Shown: piece by piece, positions 56,178 to 64,000 of the stretch
Numbering within the stretch: the first letter of the stretch is position 1
Layout of the letters: each line of letters starts with the position of its first letter
Assembly (NCBI GenBank): GCA_016709545.1
Contig: JADJMO010000003.1
Location: 248,001-312,000, forward strand
Length of the DNA stretch: 64,000 nucleotides
Direction of reading: 5' to 3'
DNA from: Myxococcales bacterium
GTDB lineage: Bacteria > Myxococcota_A > Polyangia > Polyangiales > JADJMO01
The notes under the pieces: generated by a model
Databases searched by the model: none
Told to the model about the DNA's origin: nothing
The model's input: only the letters and a program-made list of their open reading frames with translations
Made by a program: the position numbers and the translations under genes

Positions 56178-56220
56178 GAAGAGCGGTCGGCACGACCCCA
56201 CCAAGAGTTGCGAGGAGAGA

Positions 56221-57653
56221 CTATTTCTTGAGGATGCCGGCGGCGTAGAGGCCGCCGACGATGCCGGCGAGCACGACGACGAACACCGCGATCTTGGTGC
56301 CGATCCCGGAGCCCGAGGGCGGCGGTGGTTCGGCGAGGCCGTCGTCGGGTGCGAGGCTGGTGGAGCGACGAGGGCTCCATGGCCGCCGCTCGCGGGGGCC
56401 GGCGTGGGGTTGCGCGCGGCCGGCATCTGGAGCGGTTCGGCTCCTCCGCCTGTCCCGGAGCTCGGCCCTGGTTCGGGTGGGGGTTCGTCGTCTTCCAGCG
56501 CCGAGAGATCGCCCGAGATGGTGTGCACGCCACGCGACGAGCCGCGGAGCGAGGCGCCGAGGTCGAGCGGGCGATCGCCGCCGATGGCCGGGCCGATGCC
56601 GAGCGAGCCGACGTCGAGCGGACGCGCGGCGACCTGCTCGCCGGTCTCGAGGGACTGGAACTGGAACACCGCCTGCTCGGCCCACTGCAGGAACTGCTCG
56701 ACGCCGCTGCCGCGCGCGGCCTCGCGCTCGCGGCGCTTCTGCTCCATCGCCGAGAACACGAGATCGCTGATCTCGAAGTCGGAGACGGGGTGCTGGCCGT
56801 AGCGGTAGAGGAAGGCGTTGAGGTCGGCGCCGAACTCGCGCGCCGTCGAATACCGCTGCTGCGGATCGGCGGCGAGCGCGCGGGCGAGGATGGGCTCGAG
56901 CTCCGGGGCGACGTCGGGACGCAGGCGGGTGATCGGCGGGACGATCGCGCGCTGGACCATCTGCACGGTCTCGAGGTCGGTCTTGCCGAGGAACAGCCGC
57001 CGTCCGGAGAGGAGCTCCCACAGCATGATGCCGACGGCGAAGATGTCGGCGCGCGCGTCGACCTCCTGGCCGCGCGCGGCCTCGGGGGCGAGGTAGCTGA
57101 ACTTGCCCTTGATGATGCCGGGCTCGCTCTTCTCGAGCTGCGTGTTCGCCTTGGCGAGGCCGAAGTCCACGATCTTGCACTCGCCGTGCTTGGTGACGAG
57201 CACGTTGGGCGGGGACATGTCGCGGTGGACGATGTTGAGCGGGACGCTGTTCTCGTCGACGACGTAGTGCGCGTACTGGAGGCCCTTGCAGAGCTCGATG
57301 GCGATGAAGACCGCTTCTTCGGCGGGGAACGGGCGGCCCGAGGCCTTGAGCGTGTCGATGATGCCGCGGAGGTTCGCGCCGTCGACGAACTCCATGACGA
57401 TGAAGTAGGTGCCGTCGCCGACGCCGATGTCGAACACCTGCACGCAGTTGCTGTGCGAGAGGCGGGCCGAGAGCCTCGCCTCGTCGAGGAACATCTTGAT
57501 GAACGTCTCCTTCGCCGCGAGGTGAGGGAGGACGCGCTTGATGGCGACCTGCTTCTTGAAGCCCTGCAGGCCGATCGACTCGGCGCGGAACACTTCGGCC
57601 ATGCCGCCCGATTCGAGGCGGTCGATGACTCGGTATCTTTGGTCGTTCGCCAT
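56221..57653 (-). CDS. Ser/Thr protein kinase with C-terminal TM helix (one frameshift)
   Basis: From the ATG at 57653: SGGMAEVFRAESIGL, VAIKRVLPHLAA, LNIVHRDMSPPNVLVT, IVDFGLAKANTQL, FSYLAPEAARGQ and IMLWELLSGRRLF: a complete Hanks-type kinase (about 5-290), then a Pro/Ala/Gly linker. The frame breaks near 56360-56365. The last part in another frame gives PPSGSGIGTKIAVFVVVLAG and IVGGLYAAGILKK, a TM helix with the stop at 56221. The preceding gene is FGE-like, and an inner-rod-like gene follows. Confidence 0.87.
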
Positions 57654-57763
57654 CGTAGGATTCCAGCGTCAGCGTTTCACAGCGCGGATCCGCTGGTCAA
57701 GCAACCCGCGGAGCGAGCCCTTCTAGACGGTCGGGCGGCGCGGCGCCTCCTCGAAAGTCGCGA

Positions 57764-58816
57764 TCAAACATCCCGGGCGCAGCGGAAGCCGAGGTCGGCC
57801 TCGTGGGCCGAAGGCGGCAGCCGCGCCCGCGCCGCGCCACGCAGCGACACCATCGGTTGCCGGTAGCTGCCCCCGCGGATCACGCGGAACACCCCGGTGG
57901 GCGGGCCCAGCGGATCGGTGACCTTCCGCGGCAGGAGCGGCGACTTGGGATCGATGAAGAGCTCGCCGTCGTTCTTCTTCATCGCCGAGAGGCCGTAGAC
58001 GTCCTCCCACCAGTCGGCGACCCACTCGGCGGCGTTGCCCGCGAGATCGTGCAGGCCCTCCGGGGTCGTGCCCTCGGGGTAGCTGCCCACCGGCGCGATC
58101 CACATCGCGCCGTCGGTCGGGTCGGGGATGCCGGAGATCCACTCGTCGAGCGTCTTGAGGAACAGGCTGCCGTAGTCGAGGCTGCCGTGGTTCGCGATCT
58201 TGGGGTTCGGCAGCTTGCCCCACGGGTAGCGGCGCCCGGTCAGCCCGCGCGCGGCGCGCTCCCACTCGGCCTCGGTCGGCAGGCGCGCGCCCCGGAAATT
58301 GCAGTAGCGGACGGCGTCGTTCCAGCTCACGTGGGTGACGGGGAGATCGTCGCGGTCGAAGCGCGCGTCGCCGGCGACGAAGGTGGGCGGCGAGCACCCG
58401 CCGGCGGAGACGCAGCGCCGGTAGGCCGCGACCGTGACCTCGGTCCGATCGAGATCGAACGCGCGCAGGGTCACCTCGCGCGCCGGGGTCTCGTGGAGGA
58501 ACACGCTCGAGATGCACGCGCTCTTCTTGTCGGCCTTTCCAGACCGACACTCCTCGGGCTCGCAGAGGAACCCGAGCGGCTCGGCCTGGCACTGGGCCTT
58601 GGCCCAGAAGAGGTCGGCGTCGCTGCCCATCGTGAAGACCCCCGCCGGGAACCGCACCATGCCCGACGGCTGAGGTAGGAGCAGCGCGGCGCCCGCGCTC
58701 ACGTCGACCGCCGTCCCCTTCTCCAGCGGCGGCTTCGCGGGCAGGGCCGTCTCACCACGCACCCCACTGGGGAGCGTCGTCGCCACGACGGCGAAGGCCG
58801 CGAACCACCAGCGCAT
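57764..58816 (-). CDS. exported FGE-sulfatase (SUMF1)-like protein without the redox Cys pair
   Basis: 350 residues from the ATG at 58816. Signal peptide (RWWFAAFAVVATTLPSGVRG), then the FGE-fold: MVRFPAGVFTMGSDADLFW, LDRTEVTVAAYRRCVSAGG, PVTHVSWNDAVRYCNFRGAR, LPTEAEWERAARG, LHDLAGNAAEWVADWW and FRVIRGGSYRQPMVSL. The C-terminal Cys pair that true formylglycine-generating enzymes need is absent, so enzymatic oxidation is unlikely. Ends 110 bp ahead of the kinase, mirroring the FGE-kinase pair at 2200-3042. A TACGCT box sits 8 nt upstream. Confidence 0.87.
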   Translation of the reverse strand: MRWWFAAFAVVATTLPSGVRGETALPAKPPLEKGTAVDVSAGAALLLPQPSGMVRFPAGVFTMGSDADLFWAKAQCQAEPLGFLCEPEECRSGKADKKSACISSVFLHETPAREVTLRAFDLDRTEVTVAAYRRCVSAGGCSPPTFVAGDARFDRDDLPVTHVSWNDAVRYCNFRGARLPTEAEWERAARGLTGRRYPWGKLPNPKIANHGSLDYGSLFLKTLDEWISGIPDPTDGAMWIAPVGSYPEGTTPEGLHDLAGNAAEWVADWWEDVYGLSAMKKNDGELFIDPKSPLLPRKVTDPLGPPTGVFRVIRGGSYRQPMVSLRGAARARLPPSAHEADLGFRCARDV

Positions 58817-58824
58817 GCGCCGAC

Positions 58825-58830
58825 AGCGTA
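58825..58830 (-). promoter_or_regulatory. start-proximal TANNNT box (TACGCT)
   Basis: TACGCT on the minus strand ends 8 nt before the ATG at 58816. Confidence 0.35.
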
Positions 58831-58887
58831 GGAGAATATCTGCCGCCCGCCCATGGAGTCGGGTTGGGTTCTTCGCGCCCTCCCGTC

Positions 58888-58893
58888 TAGGCT
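58888..58893 (+). promoter_or_regulatory. start-proximal TANNNT box (TAGGCT) of puuD
   Basis: TAGGCT ends 10 nt before the puuD GTG at 58904. Confidence 0.35.
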
Positions 58894-58903
58894 GACCGGT
58901 TCC

Positions 58904-60100
58904 GTGTCCGCCCACCTCCGCGAGCTCCTCGATCTCCTCCTCCGCTGGGTCCACCTGATCGCCGGGATCATGTGGGTCGGCAACTCGATGCTCTTCAACT
59001 GGCTCGACCGCAACCTCGAGCAAGAAGAGGGCGCCCCGCCGGGCTTCGAGGGGCGCATCTGGATGGTGCACAGCGGCGGCTTCTACGACGTGGTCAAGAA
59101 GCAGCTCGCGCCCGGCGAGCTCCCCGCGCGGCTCCACTGGTTCAAGTGGCAGAACTTCACCACCTGGGCGAGCGGGATCAGCCTCCTCGTCGTCGTCTAC
59201 TACGCGAGCGGCGGCAGCCTGCTCGTCGACCCGTCGGTGCGGGCGCTCTCCCTGCCGCACGCGATCGGGATCGGCGTCGGCACCATCCTCGGCGCGTGGG
59301 TGGTCTACGACGTGCTCTGTCGCACGCTCGCCAAGGCGCCCGCGGCGTTCGGGCTCGCGGGCTTCGCGCTCCTGTTCGGCACGGCGTTCGGGCTCTCGCA
59401 GGTGCTCTCGGGGCGCGCCGCGTACATCCACGTCGGCGTGGTGCTGGGCACGATCATGACCGGCAACGTGTGGATGGTGATCGTCCCCTCGCAGCGCGAG
59501 CTCGTGAACGCGCTGCAAGAGGGGCGCGCCGCGGACCCGGAGATCGGCAAGCGCGCGAAGCAGCGGTCGATCCACAACAACTACATGACGTTCCCGTTGC
59601 TGTTCATCATGATCAGCAACCACTTCCCGAGCACCTACGGGCAGCGACTCGCGTGGGTCGTGCTCGCGGTGCTGACGATCGGTGGCGCGCTCGTGCGTCA
59701 CTTCATGAACATTCGTTTCTGGTACAGAGCGTGGTTCCCGATGGCCACCGGCACGGTGCTCGCCTCGGTGACTGCCCTCTTCGTCCTCACGCGCCCGCGC
59801 GCGCCGGAGCCCACCGTGGTGCTGCCGACCGCGCCCGTCAGCTGGGCCGAGGCCAAGGCGATCCTCGACCAGCGCTGCGTGCCCTGCCATGCGCAGACGC
59901 CGACCGACGACGTCTGGAAGGTCCCGCCGGGCGGCGTGATGTTCGACACGCCGCCGCGCGCGCAGGCGGCGGCGAACCGCATCCGCGAGCGGGTGTGGAT
60001 CCAGAAGACCATGCCGCTCGCCAACAAGACCCAGATCACCGACGCCGAGCGGGCGACGCTCGGCGCCTGGGTGCAGCAGGGCGCGATCGTGTCGCCCTGA
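58904..60100 (+). CDS. puuD: urate hydroxylase PuuD with C-terminal cytochrome c domain
   Basis: 398 residues from a GTG at 58904 (frame-compatible upstream sequence is not protein-like). Eight hydrophobic helices (VHLIAGIMWVGNSMLFNWL, FTTWASGISLLVVVYYAS, ALLFGTAFGLSQVLSG, VWMVIVPSQRELVNALQ), then a periplasmic cytochrome-c-like tail with CVPCHAQTPTDD and MPLANKTQ (Met as axial ligand candidate). PuuD converts urate to 5-hydroxyisourate, entering purine breakdown. The hydrolase and decarboxylase that normally follow are not here. Confidence 0.9.
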   Translation: MSAHLRELLDLLLRWVHLIAGIMWVGNSMLFNWLDRNLEQEEGAPPGFEGRIWMVHSGGFYDVVKKQLAPGELPARLHWFKWQNFTTWASGISLLVVVYYASGGSLLVDPSVRALSLPHAIGIGVGTILGAWVVYDVLCRTLAKAPAAFGLAGFALLFGTAFGLSQVLSGRAAYIHVGVVLGTIMTGNVWMVIVPSQRELVNALQEGRAADPEIGKRAKQRSIHNNYMTFPLLFIMISNHFPSTYGQRLAWVVLAVLTIGGALVRHFMNIRFWYRAWFPMATGTVLASVTALFVLTRPRAPEPTVVLPTAPVSWAEAKAILDQRCVPCHAQTPTDDVWKVPPGGVMFDTPPRAQAAANRIRERVWIQKTMPLANKTQITDAERATLGAWVQQGAIVSP

Positions 60101-60112
60101 GGCCTGCGCCGC

Positions 60113-61159
60113 TCAGTAGGCGACGGGCGTGTACGGGCAGCGGGCCCGCTCGGCCGCGCACGGGGTCTTGCCGGGCCCCGGCATGCAGTCGATCGACGCG
60201 GGGCAGTCCGAGGGCTGCTCGCAGCCGCAGCCGCAGTCGTTGGCGAAGTAGGCCGTGCCGGCCTCGCAGGCGAACTTGATCACCATGCACTTCTCGGGGC
60301 TCGAGCCGACGTACTTGCGGTTCTTCTCTTTGGCCGGGTCGCACTTGGGCACGCAGGCGATCTTGGTGCAGCCGACCGAGCCACCCTCGCCGCACGTGCA
60401 CGTGTTGCAGCCGTCGGTCGCGGGGAAGCTCGCGCCGACCGCGTGGCCCTTGCCGTCGTAGGAGCACCCGAGCTTGCACGCGCCGGCGTCGCACACCGGG
60501 ACGGTCGAGTCCTCGATCGCGGGCGGCGGCGCGCAGGGCGGGTAGGGGGGCTTGCACTGGTTCGCGGCCGCGTAGTCGTCGACCCGCGAGGCGTTGACCG
60601 CGACGTGCTGCCAGGCAGTGCAGCAGCCGCCCTTGCTGATCTTCGCGCAGTCGCTGTCGGTGGCGCACGCGTACATGCCCGGCGCGACCCGGACGCTCAC
60701 CGTGAACAGCGCCTTCTTCAGCGCGTAGTCGCGGAAGACGAGGAGCAGCTTGGCCTTGGTGCCGAGCTTGGCGGGGAGCTTGGCGACGAGGTGCGCGTCG
60801 CGGGTGGTCGCGGTGGCGTCGTCGTTCGACGCGAGGTGCGCGCCGGTCTTCGCGTCGAGGATCCAGGCGACGGCGTCGTCGTCGGTGCCCTTCTGTCCGC
60901 GGACCCAGGCGTCGACCTCCTCGCCGCCGTTCGCGTAGAACGTGAAGGCCGCGTAGCGCGGCGGGTTCGCGTACTTGGCCGTCCTCGCCTCGCCGGTACC
61001 CGGGATCTCGCCGAGGTCGCGGTAGGTGCCCGTGAGCGCGTCCACGGCCTCCGAGGCGACGTCCTCTTTGTCCGAGGCATCGGGGGTGACGGCACACGCG
61101 CCGGTGAGGGCAGACGCCGCGAAGAAGAGGGGAAGGGTGGAGGCGAGTCGACGGAACAT
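60113..61159 (-). CDS. Cys-rich lipoprotein with pacifastin-like module
   Basis: 348 residues. Signal SALTGACAVTP with a following acidic stretch. A middle beta-sandwich (about 60-160; TAKYANPPRYAAFTFYANGG, AKLLLVFRDYALKKALF), a Cys-rich part (CATDSDCAKISKGGCC), then PATDGCNTCTCGEGGSVGC with TKIACVPKC, the C-x-C-x-C-x(3)G-x-C pattern of pacifastin (LCMII-like) protease-inhibitor modules. A further C-rich tail. The inhibitor reading is by motif only. Convergent with puuD, 12 bp apart. Confidence 0.8.
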   Translation of the reverse strand: MFRRLASTLPLFFAASALTGACAVTPDASDKEDVASEAVDALTGTYRDLGEIPGTGEARTAKYANPPRYAAFTFYANGGEEVDAWVRGQKGTDDDAVAWILDAKTGAHLASNDDATATTRDAHLVAKLPAKLGTKAKLLLVFRDYALKKALFTVSVRVAPGMYACATDSDCAKISKGGCCTAWQHVAVNASRVDDYAAANQCKPPYPPCAPPPAIEDSTVPVCDAGACKLGCSYDGKGHAVGASFPATDGCNTCTCGEGGSVGCTKIACVPKCDPAKEKNRKYVGSSPEKCMVIKFACEAGTAYFANDCGCGCEQPSDCPASIDCMPGPGKTPCAAERARCPYTPVAY

Positions 61160-61286
61160 GGGGCACCTCGGAGCGGGTGGAGTGGTGCCTGCGCTACGCC
61201 TGGCCGCATGTGAGGTCAAGTCCCACCTCCACGCCGGTTGCCACGGTTGGTGTGACGGGTGGCGCGGCCCTTGCCCAAGAGAGGGC

Positions 61287-62153
61287 ATGCGCACCCTCCG
61301 AGCCCTCCCCCTCGCCCTGCCGTTCCTGCTGGTTGCCTGCGGCGCGCGTGTCGATCTCGGCGTCGACGACGGCGGCGTGGACAGCGGGAGCGATGTGCCA
61401 GAGTGGGATACGACGGCCCCTCCGCCCGACACCAGTGTCTGGGACAGCGGTCCGGGCTGGGACACCGCGGTGCCGCCGTGGGACACCGCCGTGCCGCCGT
61501 GGGACAGCGCTCCGTGGTGGGACACCGCCGTGCCGCCGTGGGACAGCAGCCCGGGCTGGGACACCGCCGTTCCGCCGTGGGACACGGGACCCGCGTGGGA
61601 CACGGGCCCGATCTGGGACACGGGTCCGATCTGGGATACGGCGCCGCCTCCGCCGCCGCCGTGCCCCGGCGTGATGCCGCCGGCGGGCACCTACTGCGGA
61701 CCGCCCCACGCCTGTGCGTACCCGAACGCGTGCGGCCTCGTGGACTACGCCGTGTGCAGCGGCGGCGTCTGGTACCAGAAGGTGAATCCCTGCCCCACGG
61801 CGTGCCCGAAGAAGATGCCGACCTACGGATCGCCTTGCGCGAGCGGCGGGAGCGACTGCTCCTGGGACAACGGTTGCGGCAACGTGGCGTACGGATACTG
61901 CGAGCCGAGCGGCACGTGGGTCCTCAAGGATCCGGGCTGCTCGCCCGGGTGCCCCGCCAAGAAGCCGGTCGGCGGAGAGAAGTGCGCCCCGCCGGTCTCG
62001 TGCACGTACCTCGCGGGCCCCGACACCACCTGCACCACGAGCTGCTTCTGCGCCGACGACGGTCGGCTCGCCTGCCTCACGCCCCCTTGCGCCTCCACCG
62101 ACGCCGGTCCCTGGGTCGACGCGTGGACCGTGGACGCGGGCACGGGGTTCTAG
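61287..62153 (+). CDS. lipoprotein with tandem W-D-[TS] tether and Cys-rich domain
   Basis: 288 residues. Signal LPFLLVACGAR, an acidic stretch, then about a dozen Trp-Asp-[Thr/Ser] units (WDTAVPP, WDSAPW, WDTGPI) that together form a Pro/Trp-rich spacer, a Pro-rich turn (PPPPPPCPG), and a Cys-rich C-terminus with CGPPHACAYPNACG, CPTACPKKMP and CSPGCPAKKPVGGEKC. The domain is unknown. The tether is unusual: Trp where the other lipoproteins have only small or acidic residues. Confidence 0.82.
   Translation: MRTLRALPLALPFLLVACGARVDLGVDDGGVDSGSDVPEWDTTAPPPDTSVWDSGPGWDTAVPPWDTAVPPWDSAPWWDTAVPPWDSSPGWDTAVPPWDTGPAWDTGPIWDTGPIWDTAPPPPPPCPGVMPPAGTYCGPPHACAYPNACGLVDYAVCSGGVWYQKVNPCPTACPKKMPTYGSPCASGGSDCSWDNGCGNVAYGYCEPSGTWVLKDPGCSPGCPAKKPVGGEKCAPPVSCTYLAGPDTTCTTSCFCADDGRLACLTPPCASTDAGPWVDAWTVDAGTGF
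61436..61645. repeat. tandem coding repeat of WDT(AVPP/GPI) units
   Basis: A run of 21-24-bp units, core TGGGACACCGCCGTGCC, encoding the Trp-Asp-Thr tether of the lipoprotein at 61287-62153. Units vary at the third codon positions. Slippage would change tether length in frame. Confidence 0.85.
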
Positions 62154-62284
62154 CTTCCCTCCCCGCTCTCGCTTCGCGGCGAAAGGCCACCACGCTCACC
62201 GGGACCGGGTGTGGCGGCAGGGCGACGTCGAAGCGGGAGCGGGGGAGACCCTCCGGTCGGTCTGGTGCGGAGTCAGATTGGAGC

Positions 62285-62290
62285 TAGCAT
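62285..62290 (+). promoter_or_regulatory. start-proximal TANNNT box (TAGCAT)
   Basis: TAGCAT ends exactly 6 nt before the ATG of the kinase at 62297. Confidence 0.45.
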
Positions 62291-62296
62291 CCGCGC

Positions 62297-63703
62297 ATGG
62301 CTGCACCGCCGCCGGCGCTCGAGAAGGGCACCCTCGTCGGTGGCAAGCTGCGGATCGTGCGCACGCTCGGGATGGGCGGCATGGGCGCGGTCTACGAGGT
62401 GCAGCACGAGATCACCAGGCACCACCGCGCGCTGAAGCTGCTGCACCCCGAGGTGCGCAGGGAGCACCCCGATCTCGTGCGGCGGTTCCTCCGCGAGGCG
62501 AGCGTCGCGGGCACCCTCGGCGATCCCCACATCGTCGAGACCTTCGACGCGGGTGAGCTCGAGACGGGCGAGCCCTACGTGTTGATGGAGCTGCTCGACG
62601 GCGAATCGCTCGCCGAGCGGCTGACCCGTGGTCCGCTCCCGGTGACCGAGGCGGTGGGCGTCGTGCGGCAGATGTGCACGGCGATGGCGGCGGCGCACGC
62701 CAAGGGGATCGTCCACCGCGATCTCAAGCCCGACAACACGTTCCTCTGCGCCCCGGCGATCAAGACGCCGCGCGGCGAGGGCGGCGCGCCCTTCGTGAAG
62801 GTGCTGGATTTCGGGATCTCGCGGTTCGCCGAGGCAGAGGCGGGCCCCTCTGCGCGCACGAGCGAGGGGCTCGTGCTCGGCACGCCGTTCTACATGCCGC
62901 CCGAGCAGGCGCAGGGCGTCACCGATCTCGACGCGCGCGCCGACGTCTACGCCCTCGGGGTCATCCTCTACGAGGCGCTCGCGGGGCGGCGGCCGTTCGA
63001 GGCGAGCTCGATGGCGCACCTCGTCGTCCTGATCCACGAAGGCAAGGCGCCCCCGCTCCCGAGCCTGCGCCCCGAGGTGCCGATCGCGCTCGGCGACGTG
63101 ATCGCCCACGCGATGGCGGCGGATCGGAACCAGCGATGCCCGGACGCGCGCTCGCTCGGGGAGGCGCTCGAGCGCTTCGTCTCGTTCGCCGCCGAGGCCC
63201 TCGACAAGACCCAGCTCGCCCCGGTCGAGCCCTCGGTCGCCGAGACCGAACGCACGGTGGTGGGCAGCGCGACCCTCGAGCCGCGCTCGGCCACGCTCGG
63301 TGACGTCGCGCCCGCGAACCCCTCTCGCGGGCCGTGGCTCGCGGGCGCCGCGGCGGTGATCGCCGTCGGACTCGCGCTGCGGATATGGTCGGGCGCGGGC
63401 GGTGCACCCGGTCACTCGGTTTCGGCACCGACCCCGCCACCTTCGCCGAGCGTCTCCGGCGTCTCGAGCTCCCTCCCCGCCGTCAGCGTCGTCACGAGCG
63501 CACCCAGCGCACCCAGCGCCTCGAGCGCATCGAGCGTCGCGAGCCCGCCGATCGTGCCTTCCGCGAGCGCTCCGAGCGTCCCCGTCGTGGTGCCCGGGAG
63601 CGCCGTGGCGAGTCCGCCGAAGGTCGTCCCGAGCAGCTCCGGCAAGCCGGCGTCGAGCGGCTCGAGCAAGTCCCAGCAGGCCGGCCTGAGCCCCGACCTA
63701 TGA
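62297..63703 (+). CDS. Ser/Thr protein kinase with C-terminal TM and Ser/Pro-rich tail
   Basis: 468 residues, intact. Gly-loop LGMGGMGAVYEV, lysine in HHRALKLLHPEVR, GIVHRDLKPDNTFL, VLDFGISRFAEAE, FYMPPEQAQGVTD and ALGVILYEALAGRRPFE (about 15-290). A TM helix near 350 (WLAGAAAVIAVGLALRIW), then a long Ser/Pro/Ala/Val tail (about 370-468) outside the membrane. Reads into the next gene by ATGA overlap at 63700-63703. The only one of four kinases here without a frameshift. Confidence 0.95.
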   Translation: MAAPPPALEKGTLVGGKLRIVRTLGMGGMGAVYEVQHEITRHHRALKLLHPEVRREHPDLVRRFLREASVAGTLGDPHIVETFDAGELETGEPYVLMELLDGESLAERLTRGPLPVTEAVGVVRQMCTAMAAAHAKGIVHRDLKPDNTFLCAPAIKTPRGEGGAPFVKVLDFGISRFAEAEAGPSARTSEGLVLGTPFYMPPEQAQGVTDLDARADVYALGVILYEALAGRRPFEASSMAHLVVLIHEGKAPPLPSLRPEVPIALGDVIAHAMAADRNQRCPDARSLGEALERFVSFAAEALDKTQLAPVEPSVAETERTVVGSATLEPRSATLGDVAPANPSRGPWLAGAAAVIAVGLALRIWSGAGGAPGHSVSAPTPPPSPSVSGVSSSLPAVSVVTSAPSAPSASSASSVASPPIVPSASAPSVPVVVPGSAVASPPKVVPSSSGKPASSGSSKSQQAGLSPDL

Positions 63704-64000
63704 AGCGTCGCTCCACCCTCCTCGCGCTCCTTCTCGCCACGCTCGTGGCCAATCACGCGCTCGCCTACCCGGGAGCGCCCAAGGGTCCGGTCACCGAGGA
63801 GGCGCGCGCGGAGGCCAAGAGCCGGGTCAAGAGGGCGCTCGGCCTCTTCGATCAAGGCGACAACGCCGGGGCCCTCGCCGAGCTGCGCAAGGCCTACGAG
63901 CTGACCGGCAGTCCCCTGGTCCTCTACAACATCGGCCTCGTCCTCGACGCCAAGGGCGACTACCCCGAAGCCGACGCCGCGCTCACCGAGGTGCTCGCGC
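63700..64000 (+). CDS. exported TPR-like protein, kinase partner (3' end off window)
   Basis: The first 100 residues are visible, from the ATG at 63700 overlapping the kinase stop. Signal peptide (TLLALLLATLVANHALA), then a basic region and tetratricopeptide-like helices (RVKRALGLFDQGDNAGALAE, LRKAYELTGSPLVLYNIG, LVLDAKGDYPEADAALTE). The layout so far matches the other kinase partners (1-897 and 38385-39341). The PEGA-like and TM parts would lie beyond the window. Confidence 0.8.
   Translation, partial: MKRRSTLLALLLATLVANHALAYPGAPKGPVTEEARAEAKSRVKRALGLFDQGDNAGALAELRKAYELTGSPLVLYNIGLVLDAKGDYPEADAALTEVLA

Noticed and set aside
61436..61645. Repeats suggesting a CRISPR-like array
   Set aside because: Units are adjacent, in frame and translated as Trp-Asp-Thr tether; no spacers or cas genes.

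Overview
The window is 64 kb of very GC-rich DNA (roughly 70% by eye) packed with genes on both strands. Many genes overlap by 4 bp (ATGA or GTGA), GTG starts are common, and gaps are mostly under 150 bp. The gene content points to a myxobacterium, most likely the Polyangiales/Sorangiineae side of Myxococcota: four Hanks-type Ser/Thr kinases, TPR/PEGA partner proteins, formylglycine-enzyme-like proteins, an FHA-AAA+-Fis regulator, a MopE-type metal-binding motif, an AgmX-like protein, and more than twenty predicted lipoproteins. I saw no rRNA, convincing tRNA, CRISPR array, prophage or replication origin. The taxonomic placement is inference.

Layout. 1-5.5 kb: a leftward run of methyltransferase, NmrA-like reductase, damaged membrane protein, FGE-like lipoprotein, kinase and TPR/PEGA protein. 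5.5-8.7 kb: a small rightward gene, a large BNR-repeat lipoprotein and two tandem paralogous membrane proteins. 8.7-11.8 kb: two acyl-CoA dehydrogenases flanking a lipoprotein. 11.9-24.4 kb: hydrolases and secreted or lipid-anchored proteins, with a deletion remnant of a nucleotidyltransferase near 17.3 kb and a papain-like protease at 22 kb. 24.4-30.4 kb: an OPT transporter operon, a UbiA prenyltransferase and a carotenoid-hydratase-like membrane protein. 30.4-35.6 kb: Kazal, golvesin-like, metallopeptidase-like and membrane/F5-8C proteins. 35.7-40.3 kb: the FHA regulator, divergent from a second kinase-TPR/PEGA pair. 40.3-48 kb: a MATE exporter, a PilT-like ATPase, a group II intron, an acyl-CoA synthetase, an M29-like peptidase and a CusF-like protein. 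48-54 kb: a phosphoesterase, argB, SLBB, PilZ, a third acyl-CoA dehydrogenase and a haem lipoprotein. 54-60 kb: ung, ccmD-like and ccmC genes, a type III inner-rod-like protein, a third kinase with an upstream FGE-like gene, and puuD. 60-64 kb: Cys-rich lipoproteins and a third kinase-TPR/PEGA pair cut by the window edge.

How the genes fit together. The dominant theme is envelope sensing and surface display. Kinases are paired with PEGA/TPR or FGE-like exported partners, and many lipoproteins carry an Asp/Thr/Ser/Gly-rich tether behind the lipidated Cys. Metabolic genes (argB, puuD, ung, ccmC, acyl-CoA dehydrogenases) are scattered singly. Two whole-window patterns stand out. A TANNNT box lies 6-10 nt upstream of many start codons, which suggests leaderless or very short-leader transcripts. 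About ten otherwise intact genes carry one-base frameshifts, mostly in G/C runs, which look more like assembly errors than biology, except for the group II intron, where the indel density is far higher.
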